Below are positions 14,961 to 22,680 of a DNA stretch of 26,055 bases, piece after piece. The position numbers and the translations under genes are program-made. The notes below the pieces were generated by a model. It worked only from the letters and a program-made list of their open reading frames with translations, was not told the DNA's origin and ran no database searches. Origin of the DNA: QYOJ01 sp043806735 (GTDB lineage: Bacteria; Bacteroidota; Bacteroidia; Bacteroidales; FEN-979); contig JAZDGR010000149.1 in assembly GCA_043806735.1 (NCBI GenBank), forward strand, positions 1 through 26,055. Reading direction: 5' to 3'. How positions within the stretch are numbered: the stretch's first letter is position 1; the number at the start of each line of letters is the position of its first letter.

Positions 14961-15992
14961 TTATGGCGTGAATGGCAAATATCCTCTTTGATGTAGAAAT
15001 TGATGTAACTTCCTGGCATAATATGAATTCGCTATGGGATTGGGGTGTCCATCATAGGGGTAATTGCAAAATACTCCACTGGTATTAGAAACGGAGATAT
15101 CTATCGCGGGAATACCATGTTCACTGCAAAAATCCAACATTTGGTAAGTTTTCTTATCAGCCGCAATACCAGCAACTATAAAAACAATTTGCCGGCTTCG
15201 ACAAATTTCGTTCATTTTCAGAAGGATAGCCTGAGAAATCTTATGGCTATTTGAAAAAGATGAAGTAATAGTATTGACTCCTCTTTCTACAAAGTGGATA
15301 AGCGCAGAATGCTTACTTAATGGAACACGATTATAAATAATGATAGGTTTGTAAATGATCAGAGAATCGTTCTTATCCACAGAAGCATATGGTTGAACCA
15401 AAGGTCCAAGAAAATTGTATACAGTAGCAGCTTTTCGCCGGGTGGCATTCATGGTGTTTCGTCCATCATGTAAAGAGCCATAGGCCATAATTACAATTTT
15501 TGGGGGGGGCTTTTGTTTTAAATCCCTTTCCAACTGCAATAATCCTTGAATAGTACCATAGCCATTCACTCCGTAATTGACAACATCTATTTCCGGGTTC
15601 ATACTCTGAAGTCTGTATGGATATGTTTCCCAATCATTTAGCGACCAGCCATAGGTATTGGAACACCCCAGAATCCAGACGGCCGGCTTACAAATATATT
15701 TCTGATTATCATCAATTGCCCGGGTTATTCGAAATCCATTGGAATCATTCGTGCATATACAGAAATAATCTGATGTAAAATGCACATAATATTTTCCCGG
15801 TTTATTACCATATCCTATAAAAGTATCTGGTTGAACCATACCTCCCTCTGGTTCAATCCTAATCGATGGTCCTTTTGCAAGATAATCTGGTTTAAATCCA
15901 AGAATCCGTAACCCAATCTCACTGATAACAAAAAGGAATCCAAGAATGATAAATAATGAAAGAATAGGCCGGAGGTACTTTTTACTCTTCAT
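14961..15992 (-). CDS. Membrane-anchored SGNH/GDSL-type hydrolase
   Basis: 343 residues with a single N-terminal signal anchor (about 7-27) after the positive MKSKKY, followed by a periplasmic SGNH hydrolase fold. Seen: block I ILGCSNTYGWSL with nucleophile Ser111, block II VVNYGVNGYGT (N/G oxyanion residues about 139-146), a YGSLHDGRNTMN segment in the middle (as in related polysaccharide-locus proteins), and block V YPYDGHPNP with D314 and H316. This family includes O-acetyl esterases and acetyltransferases of cell-surface glycans (AlgX/AlgJ-like proteins), so it may add or remove acetyl groups on exported polymer. A C8 homopolymer (15502-15509 on the + strand as G8) encodes P162-P164. It lies 48 bases downstream of the carbamoyltransferase gene in the same operon. 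Confidence 0.85.
   Translation of the reverse strand: MKSKKYLRPILSLFIILGFLFVISEIGLRILGFKPDYLAKGPSIRIEPEGGMVQPDTFIGYGNKPGKYYVHFTSDYFCICTNDSNGFRITRAIDDNQKYICKPAVWILGCSNTYGWSLNDWETYPYRLQSMNPEIDVVNYGVNGYGTIQGLLQLERDLKQKPPPKIVIMAYGSLHDGRNTMNATRRKAATVYNFLGPLVQPYASVDKNDSLIIYKPIIIYNRVPLSKHSALIHFVERGVNTITSSFSNSHKISQAILLKMNEICRSRQIVFIVAGIAADKKTYQMLDFCSEHGIPAIDISVSNTSGVFCNYPYDGHPNPIANSYYARKLHQFLHQRGYLPFTP
15502..15509 (-). repeat. C8 homopolymer within SGNH hydrolase gene
   Basis: The plus strand shows eight Gs in a row (C8 on the coding strand), encoding three prolines (KPPPK). Runs of this length in surface-modification genes are prone to slippage; any change by one or two bases would cut the protein before block V. 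Confidence 0.9.
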
Positions 15993-16040
15993 TTACTCTC
16001 CCAATTCATGCCAGTCTATAGATCAACCTGCCTTCCATTC

Positions 16041-17909
16041 TCAATCCAGTTGAAACGCTTCACTCCATTTTTCACGGTTTTCCCAATCCGGCTGTTCTGT
16101 TTTAACAAACAGAAAGTTGTTAATTACCAGAAAATCCATCTCTGTCCGCATGAAACATCTGTATGCATCATCAGGGTTGCATACAATGGGTTCACCACGA
16201 ACATTAAAACTCGTGTTCACAATGACCCCGTAATTTGTTTTTTGCTTAAACGTATTTATTAGTTGCCAATATTTCGGATTCGTCTCCTTATGAACTGTTT
16301 GTATCCTTGCTGAAAAATCAAGATGAGTGACCGATTGAATGTCGCTCCTGATAAAATAGAGTTTTTCCCAGAGCGGAAGTTGTGCGTAATTCCCAGGCAA
16401 CTCTTTCCTGCGGTCTTTTTGCACATCGGCAATCAATAACATGTAAGGAGATGGCGCATCCAGCTCAAAAAACTCAGAACAGTCTTCCATTAATACTGAT
16501 GGAGCAAAAGGCCTAAATCCTTCTCTGTATTTGATTTTCAAGTTTATTTTTTTTTGCATTTCGACATTTCTGGCGTCACCTAGAATGCTACGGTTTCCCA
16601 ATGCCCTGGGGCCAAATTCCATTCTACCCTGAAACCAGCCAACCACACTTCCATTCATCAGGTACTCGGCGGTTTGCTGACAGAGGTCATCAAATTGATC
16701 ATATTGATGGTAAACCGCTTTATATCTTTTCGCCATGATTTCAACTTCTTTATCGGAGAAATCAGGTCCCAGATAAGCTCCCTGCATTCCATCCATCACA
16801 AATTGGTCAACTTCTCTGTCCCCATCAAAATACAGGTAATAAGCCGTTAATGCTGCTCCCAAAGCTCCACCGGCATCACCGGCTGCCGGCTGAATAAATA
16901 GTTGTTCAAATAACCCTGACTTAAGCAATTTTCCATTAGCTACACAATTTAATGCAACTCCGCCTGCCATACAAAGATTTCGTGCTTTTGTCAACCTTTT
17001 GGCCTCTTCCGCCATTTTGAAAATAATCTCCTCTGTTACTATCTGAATTGCTAAGGCCAGATCACAATGGTGTTGTTCGAGTTTTGATTCAGGTTTACGT
17101 CGTGGGAATCCAAAAATTTTCTCCCAGGATTTATCATCAACCATCCGAAGTCCGGTAGCATATTTGAAATATTTCTGATTCAACCTGATAGAACCATCTT
17201 CTTTGATTTCGACCAGATACTTCCTGATCAAATCGATATAATTCATTGTGCGCGCCGAGTGAGGATCCCCATATGGAGCAAGGCCCATCAACTTATACTC
17301 GCCCGAATTTACTGTAAACCCAATGTAATAGGTTACTGCTGAATAAAGCAGCCCAACCGAGTGTGGAAATCTCATCTCTTTCAGCACCGTGATCTCCTTC
17401 CCCTTTCCATGGCATATCGAAGCCGTTGCCCATTCCCCTACCCCATCAATTGTCAAAATTGCTGCTTCTTCAAATGGAGATGGATAGAAAGCACTTCCCG
17501 CATGAGAGATATGATGCTCAGGAAAAAGAAGGGGGATCCTTTTTTTGTCAAACGGCATGATGCTAAACAATTCATCATGGATGATCTTTTTCAAAAAAAT
17601 CTTTTCTTTAATCCAGACGGGAACTGCAATAAGGAATGAGGTAAGTCCCTTCGGTGCAAATGCATAATATGTTTCCAGGAGTCGTTCAAATTTAAGTAGC
17701 GGTTTATCGTAGAAAACAATAGCATCCAGTTCGTTGATCGAACAACCGGCGTATTCAAGGCAATACTTGATCGCATTTACAGGAAAAACAGACGTGTGCT
17801 TTTTCCTGGTAAACCGTTCCTCCTGAGCAGCAGCCAAGATGGTTCCGTTTCGAATAATCGCTGCAGCCGAATCATGATAAAACGCGGATATTCCAAGTAT
17901 GTTCTTCAT
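16041..17909 (-). CDS. O-carbamoyltransferase (NodU/TobZ/SxtI family)
   Basis: 622 residues. The N-terminal Kae1-like ASKHA domain shows GISAFYHDSAAAIIRNG (6-22), the metal-binding HHISHAGSAF (H132, H136), TIDGVGEW (153-160), GEYKLMGLAPYG (203-214), AGGVALNCVANGK (315-327) and DAGGALGAA. The C-terminal YrdC-like carbamoyladenylate part shows FGPRALGNRSIL (432-443), KYREGFRPFAPSVL and NTSFNVRGEPIV. Together these are the signatures of enzymes that activate carbamoyl phosphate with ATP and transfer the carbamoyl group to a hydroxyl, usually of a sugar. Length and motif set fit a complete enzyme. It starts with an ATGA overlap with the stop of the O-antigen ligase gene, so the two are translationally coupled. 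An A9 run (T9 on the + strand at 16547-16555) encodes QKKIN. A cytosolic location is expected, perhaps held to the membrane by SxtJ and DUF5989. Confidence 0.95.
   Translation of the reverse strand: MKNILGISAFYHDSAAAIIRNGTILAAAQEERFTRKKHTSVFPVNAIKYCLEYAGCSINELDAIVFYDKPLLKFERLLETYYAFAPKGLTSFLIAVPVWIKEKIFLKKIIHDELFSIMPFDKKRIPLLFPEHHISHAGSAFYPSPFEEAAILTIDGVGEWATASICHGKGKEITVLKEMRFPHSVGLLYSAVTYYIGFTVNSGEYKLMGLAPYGDPHSARTMNYIDLIRKYLVEIKEDGSIRLNQKYFKYATGLRMVDDKSWEKIFGFPRRKPESKLEQHHCDLALAIQIVTEEIIFKMAEEAKRLTKARNLCMAGGVALNCVANGKLLKSGLFEQLFIQPAAGDAGGALGAALTAYYLYFDGDREVDQFVMDGMQGAYLGPDFSDKEVEIMAKRYKAVYHQYDQFDDLCQQTAEYLMNGSVVGWFQGRMEFGPRALGNRSILGDARNVEMQKKINLKIKYREGFRPFAPSVLMEDCSEFFELDAPSPYMLLIADVQKDRRKELPGNYAQLPLWEKLYFIRSDIQSVTHLDFSARIQTVHKETNPKYWQLINTFKQKTNYGVIVNTSFNVRGEPIVCNPDDAYRCFMRTEMDFLVINNFLFVKTEQPDWENREKWSEAFQLD
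16547..16555 (-). repeat. A9 homopolymer within carbamoyltransferase gene
   Basis: Nine consecutive Ts on the + strand (A9 on the coding strand) encode Q-K-K-I of the YrdC-like part. Poly-A runs of this length can cause polymerase slippage; a frame change here would remove the catalytic C-terminal third. Confidence 0.9.
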
Positions 17910-19387
17910 AGTTGAATTTGTAATGAGTTATCTGACTTCTTTTGCACACAGGCCTCTTGATCCAACTTTGGTGCAATAAATATAAAGGCCATACAAGTAT
18001 ACATGATAAGTCCGGTAGGCATCTGACCGAATACCCCATTACCATAACTCGAAACCATGACTCCAAAAATGCCACTGATGATTGCCATCATTTTGCCTTT
18101 AAACCCTGGGTCTCTAATCCGGTGCATGATTATATAGGAACCCTTAATCAGGACAAAAGACATAATCCCAAGGTGCAATAATAGTCCAACTATACCTTGT
18201 TCGGCCCATATATCAACGTACCAACTGTCTGTTGGGGTATTCGCAAGAAATGTGTTTGGAGTAAATCGTTGTGCCTTTGCACCCGCCATACCTATCCCTC
18301 CTCCAAAAGGTCTGACAGCCAGATATGGACGGAGTTTTTGCCTGTTCTGCAGGCGAACGATGAGCGAAGGATTATTCGGATCAAAGCCAGTCCTCATGCG
18401 TCGAATAAAATAATACCTCTGTCCAATATATGTATACCTAAAAAAAACATAAACAGATATGCCTACCACAAGTCCAAATATTAAGAGTTTAAAATTCCTG
18501 TTCAGAATAAGGAAAAACAATCCGGCTCCTGCAAGAGCACCCCAGATTCCTCTTGTCCCGGAAATAATCATCCCATAAAAACAGAAAAAAGCGGTAATTA
18601 GAAAAAATACTTTTTCCCGGTTTTTATTCGTAGTCAGGGCAATGATAGAAGCAACCATTCCTGTGTGGGCTTGAGAAGCCCCAAACTGACCGGCATCACT
18701 GAAAAAGGAAAAAACCCGGAGTTCACCAAACAGAATATGGGTTATCCCCCCCTCAACATTGAGCCAGTACAATTCCAAGGGATCTAAACCGATATATAAC
18801 TGAATCATGCCCTTTATTGAAGCAAGGATTTCGAAAAAGGCCCAGAGGTATAAAAAATAGATGAAATACTTATATTTATCGAAAAGAATCAGCACCAGAA
18901 TAACTGTCATCAGCATATAAAGGCTGACCCCTCTCATAAAATAAATCCAAGCGAGCGGGTTTTTCGAAAGAGGATTAAATAGTTCAAAACAGGTATATCC
19001 GAACCAGAGTAGAGACAAAATGACAACATCGTTCTTCAGTTTCGACCAATCAAACTTTATATAAAAAAATTTAAAAAAAACCGCTATGTAAGTCAGTGCA
19101 AGAAACCCATCAACCAATAATCCAAACGGTGCACCTAAAATATATCGGCTCAGTCCTAATGCAATAAAATTTACGACATAAACTGCGAAGAAAGACACAA
19201 CCGGATTTTCGAAGGCTTTCACCAGGAAGAAAACTGCAAACGGAAGAACCAGGAGCGCGGCAACCGCAAGCATGCCTTTGGAGGCAATGAAGTACCCGAC
19301 ACCGACGAGGCTGATAAAAAGAAGTGATAAAACCAACAGGTTGTTTACTCTGTAGGCGCCTGTTTTCAGTGAGAAGGGATCGGTCAT
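17906..19387 (-). CDS. O-antigen ligase / Wzy-like polymerase family protein
   Basis: 493 residues, strongly hydrophobic, with about 12 membrane segments. Family features are ISGTRGIWGALAGAGLFF in the membrane core, a large loop with RPFGGGIGMAG and TPTDSWYVDIWAEQG, then GLLLHLGIMSFVLI, as seen in the WaaL/Wzy/O-antigen ligase family (PF04932-type). Such proteins join lipid-linked repeat units or transfer the polymer to its acceptor on the periplasmic face. Ligase and polymerase cannot be told apart from sequence; no other candidate polymerase is in the window, so a Wzy role is plausible. ATG at 19387 follows a candidate promoter at 19420-19427. It is the first gene of the minus-strand operon; its stop overlaps the carbamoyltransferase start. 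It is more AT-rich than flanking housekeeping genes. Confidence 0.85.
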   Translation of the reverse strand: MTDPFSLKTGAYRVNNLLVLSLLFISLVGVGYFIASKGMLAVAALLVLPFAVFFLVKAFENPVVSFFAVYVVNFIALGLSRYILGAPFGLLVDGFLALTYIAVFFKFFYIKFDWSKLKNDVVILSLLWFGYTCFELFNPLSKNPLAWIYFMRGVSLYMLMTVILVLILFDKYKYFIYFLYLWAFFEILASIKGMIQLYIGLDPLELYWLNVEGGITHILFGELRVFSFFSDAGQFGASQAHTGMVASIIALTTNKNREKVFFLITAFFCFYGMIISGTRGIWGALAGAGLFFLILNRNFKLLIFGLVVGISVYVFFRYTYIGQRYYFIRRMRTGFDPNNPSLIVRLQNRQKLRPYLAVRPFGGGIGMAGAKAQRFTPNTFLANTPTDSWYVDIWAEQGIVGLLLHLGIMSFVLIKGSYIIMHRIRDPGFKGKMMAIISGIFGVMVSSYGNGVFGQMPTGLIMYTCMAFIFIAPKLDQEACVQKKSDNSLQIQL

Positions 19388-19419
19388 ATCCGGAATGATC
19401 GCAGCTACAATTAACAGTT

Positions 19420-19427
19420 CAAATATA
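19420..19427 (-). promoter_or_regulatory. Possible -7 promoter box for minus-strand operon (TATATTTG)
   Basis: On the minus strand TATATTTG matches the Bacteroidota TAnnTTTG -7 box, about 33 bases before the ligase ATG. No convincing TTG -33 element is seen at 19-21 bases upstream, so this is weak. The 122-base divergent gap (19388-19509) must hold promoters for both directions; no clear one is seen for the + strand, where only a near match (TACTTTCG at 19476-19483) occurs. Confidence 0.35.
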
Positions 19428-19509
19428 GAAAAATCCGGTAACCCTTGTATTATTCTTCACTTTTTATTATAAATTTACTTTCGGGAATTCTGCGGTTTAA
19501 TACGATATC

Positions 19510-20448
19510 ATGAGTGAAGTATTGCACAAAAACAAAGAGCGATCGCTGGTTTCTATCATCACAGTCAATTACAATCATTCGGATGTGACTTGCCAGATGC
19601 TGGAATCGCTCTTCCAAATTTCCTATCCCAATTACGAGGTCATCGTGATCGACAACGGCTCTCCTGATGATAATCCGAAAATCATCAAGGAACAATTTCC
19701 CAAAATTGAATATATTGAAACCGGGGAAAACCTGGGCTTTGCAGGAGCGAATAACCTTGGAATCTGCCTGTCGAAAGGGAAATACATGCTACTGATTAAC
19801 AACGATACGATCGTTACACCGGGGTTTCTTGAACCGCTCGTCGATAAAATGGAATCGGATCCCGGGATCGGAGCCGTAAGCCCCAAGATAAGGTACCACT
19901 ACCTCCCCGACACCATCCAATTCGCCGGTATGACGCATATCAATTCCTATACGGTCAGAAGCCATACTTATGGTCATATGGAGAAAGACACCGGACAGCA
20001 TGACAAGGATCGGATTTCGGGCTATGCTCATGGCGCTGCCATGATGGTTTCGAGGGAAGTTGTAAATAAAATAGGACTGATGTCTATGGCGTTCTTCCTT
20101 TATTACGAAGAACTTGACTGGGGTTACCGGATGCGGTTAGGAGGATATAAGATCTACTATGTTCACGACTCCCTGATATATCACCTTGAATCGGTCGCCA
20201 CCGGGAAAGAAAGCCCGTTCAAAACTTATTATCTTAACCGGAGCCGGTTGCTTTACATGCGACGGAATGTGAGAGGGCCCAAATCCATCATACCCATCCT
20301 TTTTCAGTTGATCATAGCCATCCCTAAGAACATGCTGAGTTTTCTTCTCCACAGAAGGATTGACCTTTTTCGTGCCTATTGCAAAGCCGTCGGGTGGCAA
20401 GTCCGGACTGCGTTTCATAAATTCATTCACGAACACCCCACATGTTAA
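19510..20448 (+). CDS. Glycosyltransferase family 2 (rhamnosyltransferase/WbbL-like), tandem copy A
   Basis: 312 residues. GT-A core: LVSIITVNYNHSDVTCQMLE (13-32), EVIVIDNGSPDDNP, LGFAGANNLGI, and the metal-binding NNDT at 97-100 (LLINNDTIV). The second half has YAHGAAMMVSREV and FFLYYEELDWGYRMRLGGY, the acceptor/catalytic region with an EELD acidic motif, then TYYLNRSRLLYMRRN and a hydrophobic C-terminal stretch (about 267-285) that likely associates with the membrane. This layout matches family 2 enzymes such as rhamnosyltransferases that extend lipid-linked glycans. Sugar specificity is unknown. Its stop codon overlaps the start of copy B by 7 bases; the two are paralogues. The 122-base region upstream is shared with the divergent ligase operon. 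Confidence 0.9.
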   Translation: MSEVLHKNKERSLVSIITVNYNHSDVTCQMLESLFQISYPNYEVIVIDNGSPDDNPKIIKEQFPKIEYIETGENLGFAGANNLGICLSKGKYMLLINNDTIVTPGFLEPLVDKMESDPGIGAVSPKIRYHYLPDTIQFAGMTHINSYTVRSHTYGHMEKDTGQHDKDRISGYAHGAAMMVSREVVNKIGLMSMAFFLYYEELDWGYRMRLGGYKIYYVHDSLIYHLESVATGKESPFKTYYLNRSRLLYMRRNVRGPKSIIPILFQLIIAIPKNMLSFLLHRRIDLFRAYCKAVGWQVRTAFHKFIHEHPTC

Positions 20449-21377
20449 ACCGGAAGAAGCTCAAACGATATCCCTTGGTTTCCATTGTTGCCGTGAACTA
20501 TGACCATCCGGAAGTGACGTGTGATTTCATCGAATCCCTTCATAAGATCACCTACCCAAACATCGAAGTAATCATTATCGACAACAAGTCGCCCAATGAT
20601 AATCCGGCGATCATCAAAGAACGATTTCCCAATGTGATCCTTTACGAAAGCCATATCAACTGGGGATTTGCCGGTGGAAATAACCAGGGGATCATGCGTG
20701 CAAAAGGGGAATATGTGCTGTTACTGAACAACGATACCATCGTGGACCCTTATTTTTTGGAGCCGCTTGTGGAAAAGTTGGAAGAACATCCTGAGATCGG
20801 GGCGGTAAGTCCGAAAATCAGGTTCTATTACGACCCTCAAATCATCCAGTACGCCGGATTTTACCCGATCAACCGATATACGGTACGGAACGCATCCGTC
20901 GGATTCAGGGAAAAAGATACGGGACAGTACGACTTGGATACCGAGACTGCTTATGCCCATGGCGCTGCGATGATGGTCCCCATGAAGGTCATCAAAGAGA
21001 TCGGATTGATGTCCTATATATTTTTTCTTTATTATGAGGAGGCCGACTGGAGTTATCGTATCAAAAAAGCGGGGTATCAGATCTGGTATGTAGCAAACTC
21101 CCTGGTCTATCACAAAGAATCCGTCTCAACCGGGAAACTAAGTGTCATGAAAACCTATTACCTGAATCGCAACCGGCTGGTATTTATGCGGAGAAATATC
21201 GCAGGAAATGATTTCTATGTAGGAATTCTTTACCAGCTCTTTGTGGCGATTCCCAAGAACATTCTGGTTCTTCTCCTGAAACTCAGGATCGGATATGTGC
21301 ATGCCTTTCTTCGGGCGCTGGGATGGCATCTCAGGAATATCTTGAATAAGGATATCCATAATAATCCCTCGTTGTAA
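20442..21377 (+). CDS. Glycosyltransferase family 2, tandem copy B
   Basis: 311 residues, colinear with copy A over the full length: LVSIVAVNYDHPEVTCDFIE, IIIDNKSPNDNP, WGFAGGNNQGI, NNDT at 96-99, EIGAVSPKIRFYYDP, AYAHGAAMMVPMKV, FFLYYEEADWSYRI, KTYYLNRNRLVFMRRN. The EELD motif of copy A is EEAD here. Identity looks well above half by eye, which points to tandem duplication with later divergence. As for copy A, it probably adds one sugar in the cytoplasm; two copies may act at successive linkages with different acceptors. The ATG lies inside the last codons of copy A (7-base overlap), so translation is probably coupled. Confidence 0.9.
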   Translation: MLNRKKLKRYPLVSIVAVNYDHPEVTCDFIESLHKITYPNIEVIIIDNKSPNDNPAIIKERFPNVILYESHINWGFAGGNNQGIMRAKGEYVLLLNNDTIVDPYFLEPLVEKLEEHPEIGAVSPKIRFYYDPQIIQYAGFYPINRYTVRNASVGFREKDTGQYDLDTETAYAHGAAMMVPMKVIKEIGLMSYIFFLYYEEADWSYRIKKAGYQIWYVANSLVYHKESVSTGKLSVMKTYYLNRNRLVFMRRNIAGNDFYVGILYQLFVAIPKNILVLLLKLRIGYVHAFLRALGWHLRNILNKDIHNNPSL

Positions 21378-21407
21378 CCTTGCCATATAAAGAAATCTGC
21401 ACATTTT

Positions 21408-21432
21408 TAACAAAAATGCCTTATTTTTGTTA
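21408..21432. other. Perfect 10-bp inverted repeat (AT-rich) between glycosyltransferase genes
   Basis: TAACAAAAAT at 21408-21417, five-base loop GCCTT, ATTTTTGTTA at 21423-21432. All ten pairs match. It lies in the 88-base gap after copy B and could be a weak terminator or an operator. The right arm overlaps a TAnnTTTG-type -7 box (TATTTTTG, 21422-21429), about 37 bases before the next ATG. No long T run follows directly, though a T7 run begins at 21437. Confidence 0.6.
21422..21429 (+). promoter_or_regulatory. Possible -7 promoter box (TATTTTTG)
   Basis: Matches TAnnTTTG within the right arm of the inverted repeat at 21408-21432. The -33 element is not clear, so the call rests on one box and on position about 37 bases before the ATG at 21466. 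Confidence 0.3.
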
Positions 21433-21465
21433 TAGGTTTTTTTCTTATTCCGACAAACTCCTGTT

Positions 21466-22659
21466 ATGTTCATACAGCTCATTTCCCTCTTGCTGATAAT
21501 CTTTCAATGGATCATCCTGGTGTACCTGGCGTTTGGGACTCTTTATATTTTCGTGTTTGCAACTGCTTCCCTTTTTCATTACCGGCCAAGAAAATCCGAA
21601 AAGGAGGATCTTCGCAGGATCACTGTCATGATCCCGGCATATAAAGAAGATGCAGTAATACTAGAAGTAGCCAATGATGCACTTCAACAGAATTATCCGA
21701 AGGATAAATACGAGGTCGTCTTGATCGCGGATTCTTTTCAACCGGAAACGCTTGAGAAACTTAAGGAAATGCCCATCAAGGTGATCGAGGTATCCTTCGA
21801 CCAAAGCACCAAATCCAAAGCGTTGAATAAAACTATGTCCTTGCTCCCTGATGATCTGTTTGATATTGTTGTTATCCTGGATGCCGACAACCTGATGGAG
21901 CGGGATTTCCTGACCCGAATCAACAATGCTTACAATGCCGGATGTATTGCCATTCAAGGGCACCGGATCGCGAAAAATACCAACAACTCCTTTGCTATTT
22001 TGGATGCAGTCAGTGAAGAAATCAACAATTCGACCTTTCGAAAGGGACACCGTAGATTAGGACTTTCTTCCAGTCTGATCGGTTCGGGGATGGCTTTTGA
22101 CTACCGGTTCTTCAAAACGTTGATGTCCTCAGTAAAAGCTGTCGGAGGTTTTGATAAAGAGATCGAGTTGAAAATGCTGAAGGAGGGGGTCCGAATCGAA
22201 TATCTGGATAGAGCGATGGTCTATGATGAAAAAGTGCAGAAAGAGGAGGTGTTCGTAAGGCAGCGCCGCCGCTGGCTCTCGGCCCAGATTTATTATGCTG
22301 CCTATTTCGGGGATGCCCTTCGTGCGTTTTTTACAAAAGGGAATATCGATTACCTCGACAAAGCTACACAGATGCTTCTTCCTCCGCGCATCTTATTGAT
22401 CGGTTTATTACCCCTATTCACCCTGCTCTCCATTTTCGTTAATCCGCTACTCTATACGATGATCTGGGCAGGACTCCTGGGGATGCTGATCCTGACTTTT
22501 CTCTTTGCTATCCCCCGGAAATTTTACACTACCCAGACGCTGGTGGCTATTTTGTCCATCCCGAGAGGGATCTTTCTGATGTTGATCTCCCTCATTACCA
22601 CCAAAGGAGCTAATAAGAAGTTCCTTCACACTGAACATACATCATCAACTAAGGAGTAA
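21466..22659 (+). CDS. Processive-type glycosyltransferase family 2 membrane protein
   Basis: 397 residues with one N-terminal membrane segment (about 5-35) and C-terminal segments (about 300-345 and 350-378) around a cytoplasmic GT-A domain. Seen: RITVMIPAYKEDAVILEVAN (51-70), the UDP-binding D-x-D as DAD at 139-141 (ILDADNLM), GFDKEIELKMLKEG with the D/E acceptor motif (about 228-241), and QRRRW at 266-270, the Q(Q/R)xRW motif of cellulose/hyaluronan-synthase-like enzymes. It could either polymerise a glycan while moving it across the membrane or act as a single-step membrane GT in the cluster. An ATG at 21466 after an 88-base gap that includes an inverted repeat. The gap suggests possible separate control from the upstream pair. 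Confidence 0.88.
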   Translation: MFIQLISLLLIIFQWIILVYLAFGTLYIFVFATASLFHYRPRKSEKEDLRRITVMIPAYKEDAVILEVANDALQQNYPKDKYEVVLIADSFQPETLEKLKEMPIKVIEVSFDQSTKSKALNKTMSLLPDDLFDIVVILDADNLMERDFLTRINNAYNAGCIAIQGHRIAKNTNNSFAILDAVSEEINNSTFRKGHRRLGLSSSLIGSGMAFDYRFFKTLMSSVKAVGGFDKEIELKMLKEGVRIEYLDRAMVYDEKVQKEEVFVRQRRRWLSAQIYYAAYFGDALRAFFTKGNIDYLDKATQMLLPPRILLIGLLPLFTLLSIFVNPLLYTMIWAGLLGMLILTFLFAIPRKFYTTQTLVAILSIPRGIFLMLISLITTKGANKKFLHTEHTSSTKE

Positions 22660-22680
22660 TTGTTTTAAGCAAAGAACCTT

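Noticed and set aside
16008..16262. 84-residue + strand open frame
   Set aside because: Antisense to the carbamoyltransferase C-terminus; no motif.
20721..21113. 130-residue minus-strand open frame
   Set aside because: Antisense to the conserved NNDT and acceptor regions of glycosyltransferase copy B; no family pattern.
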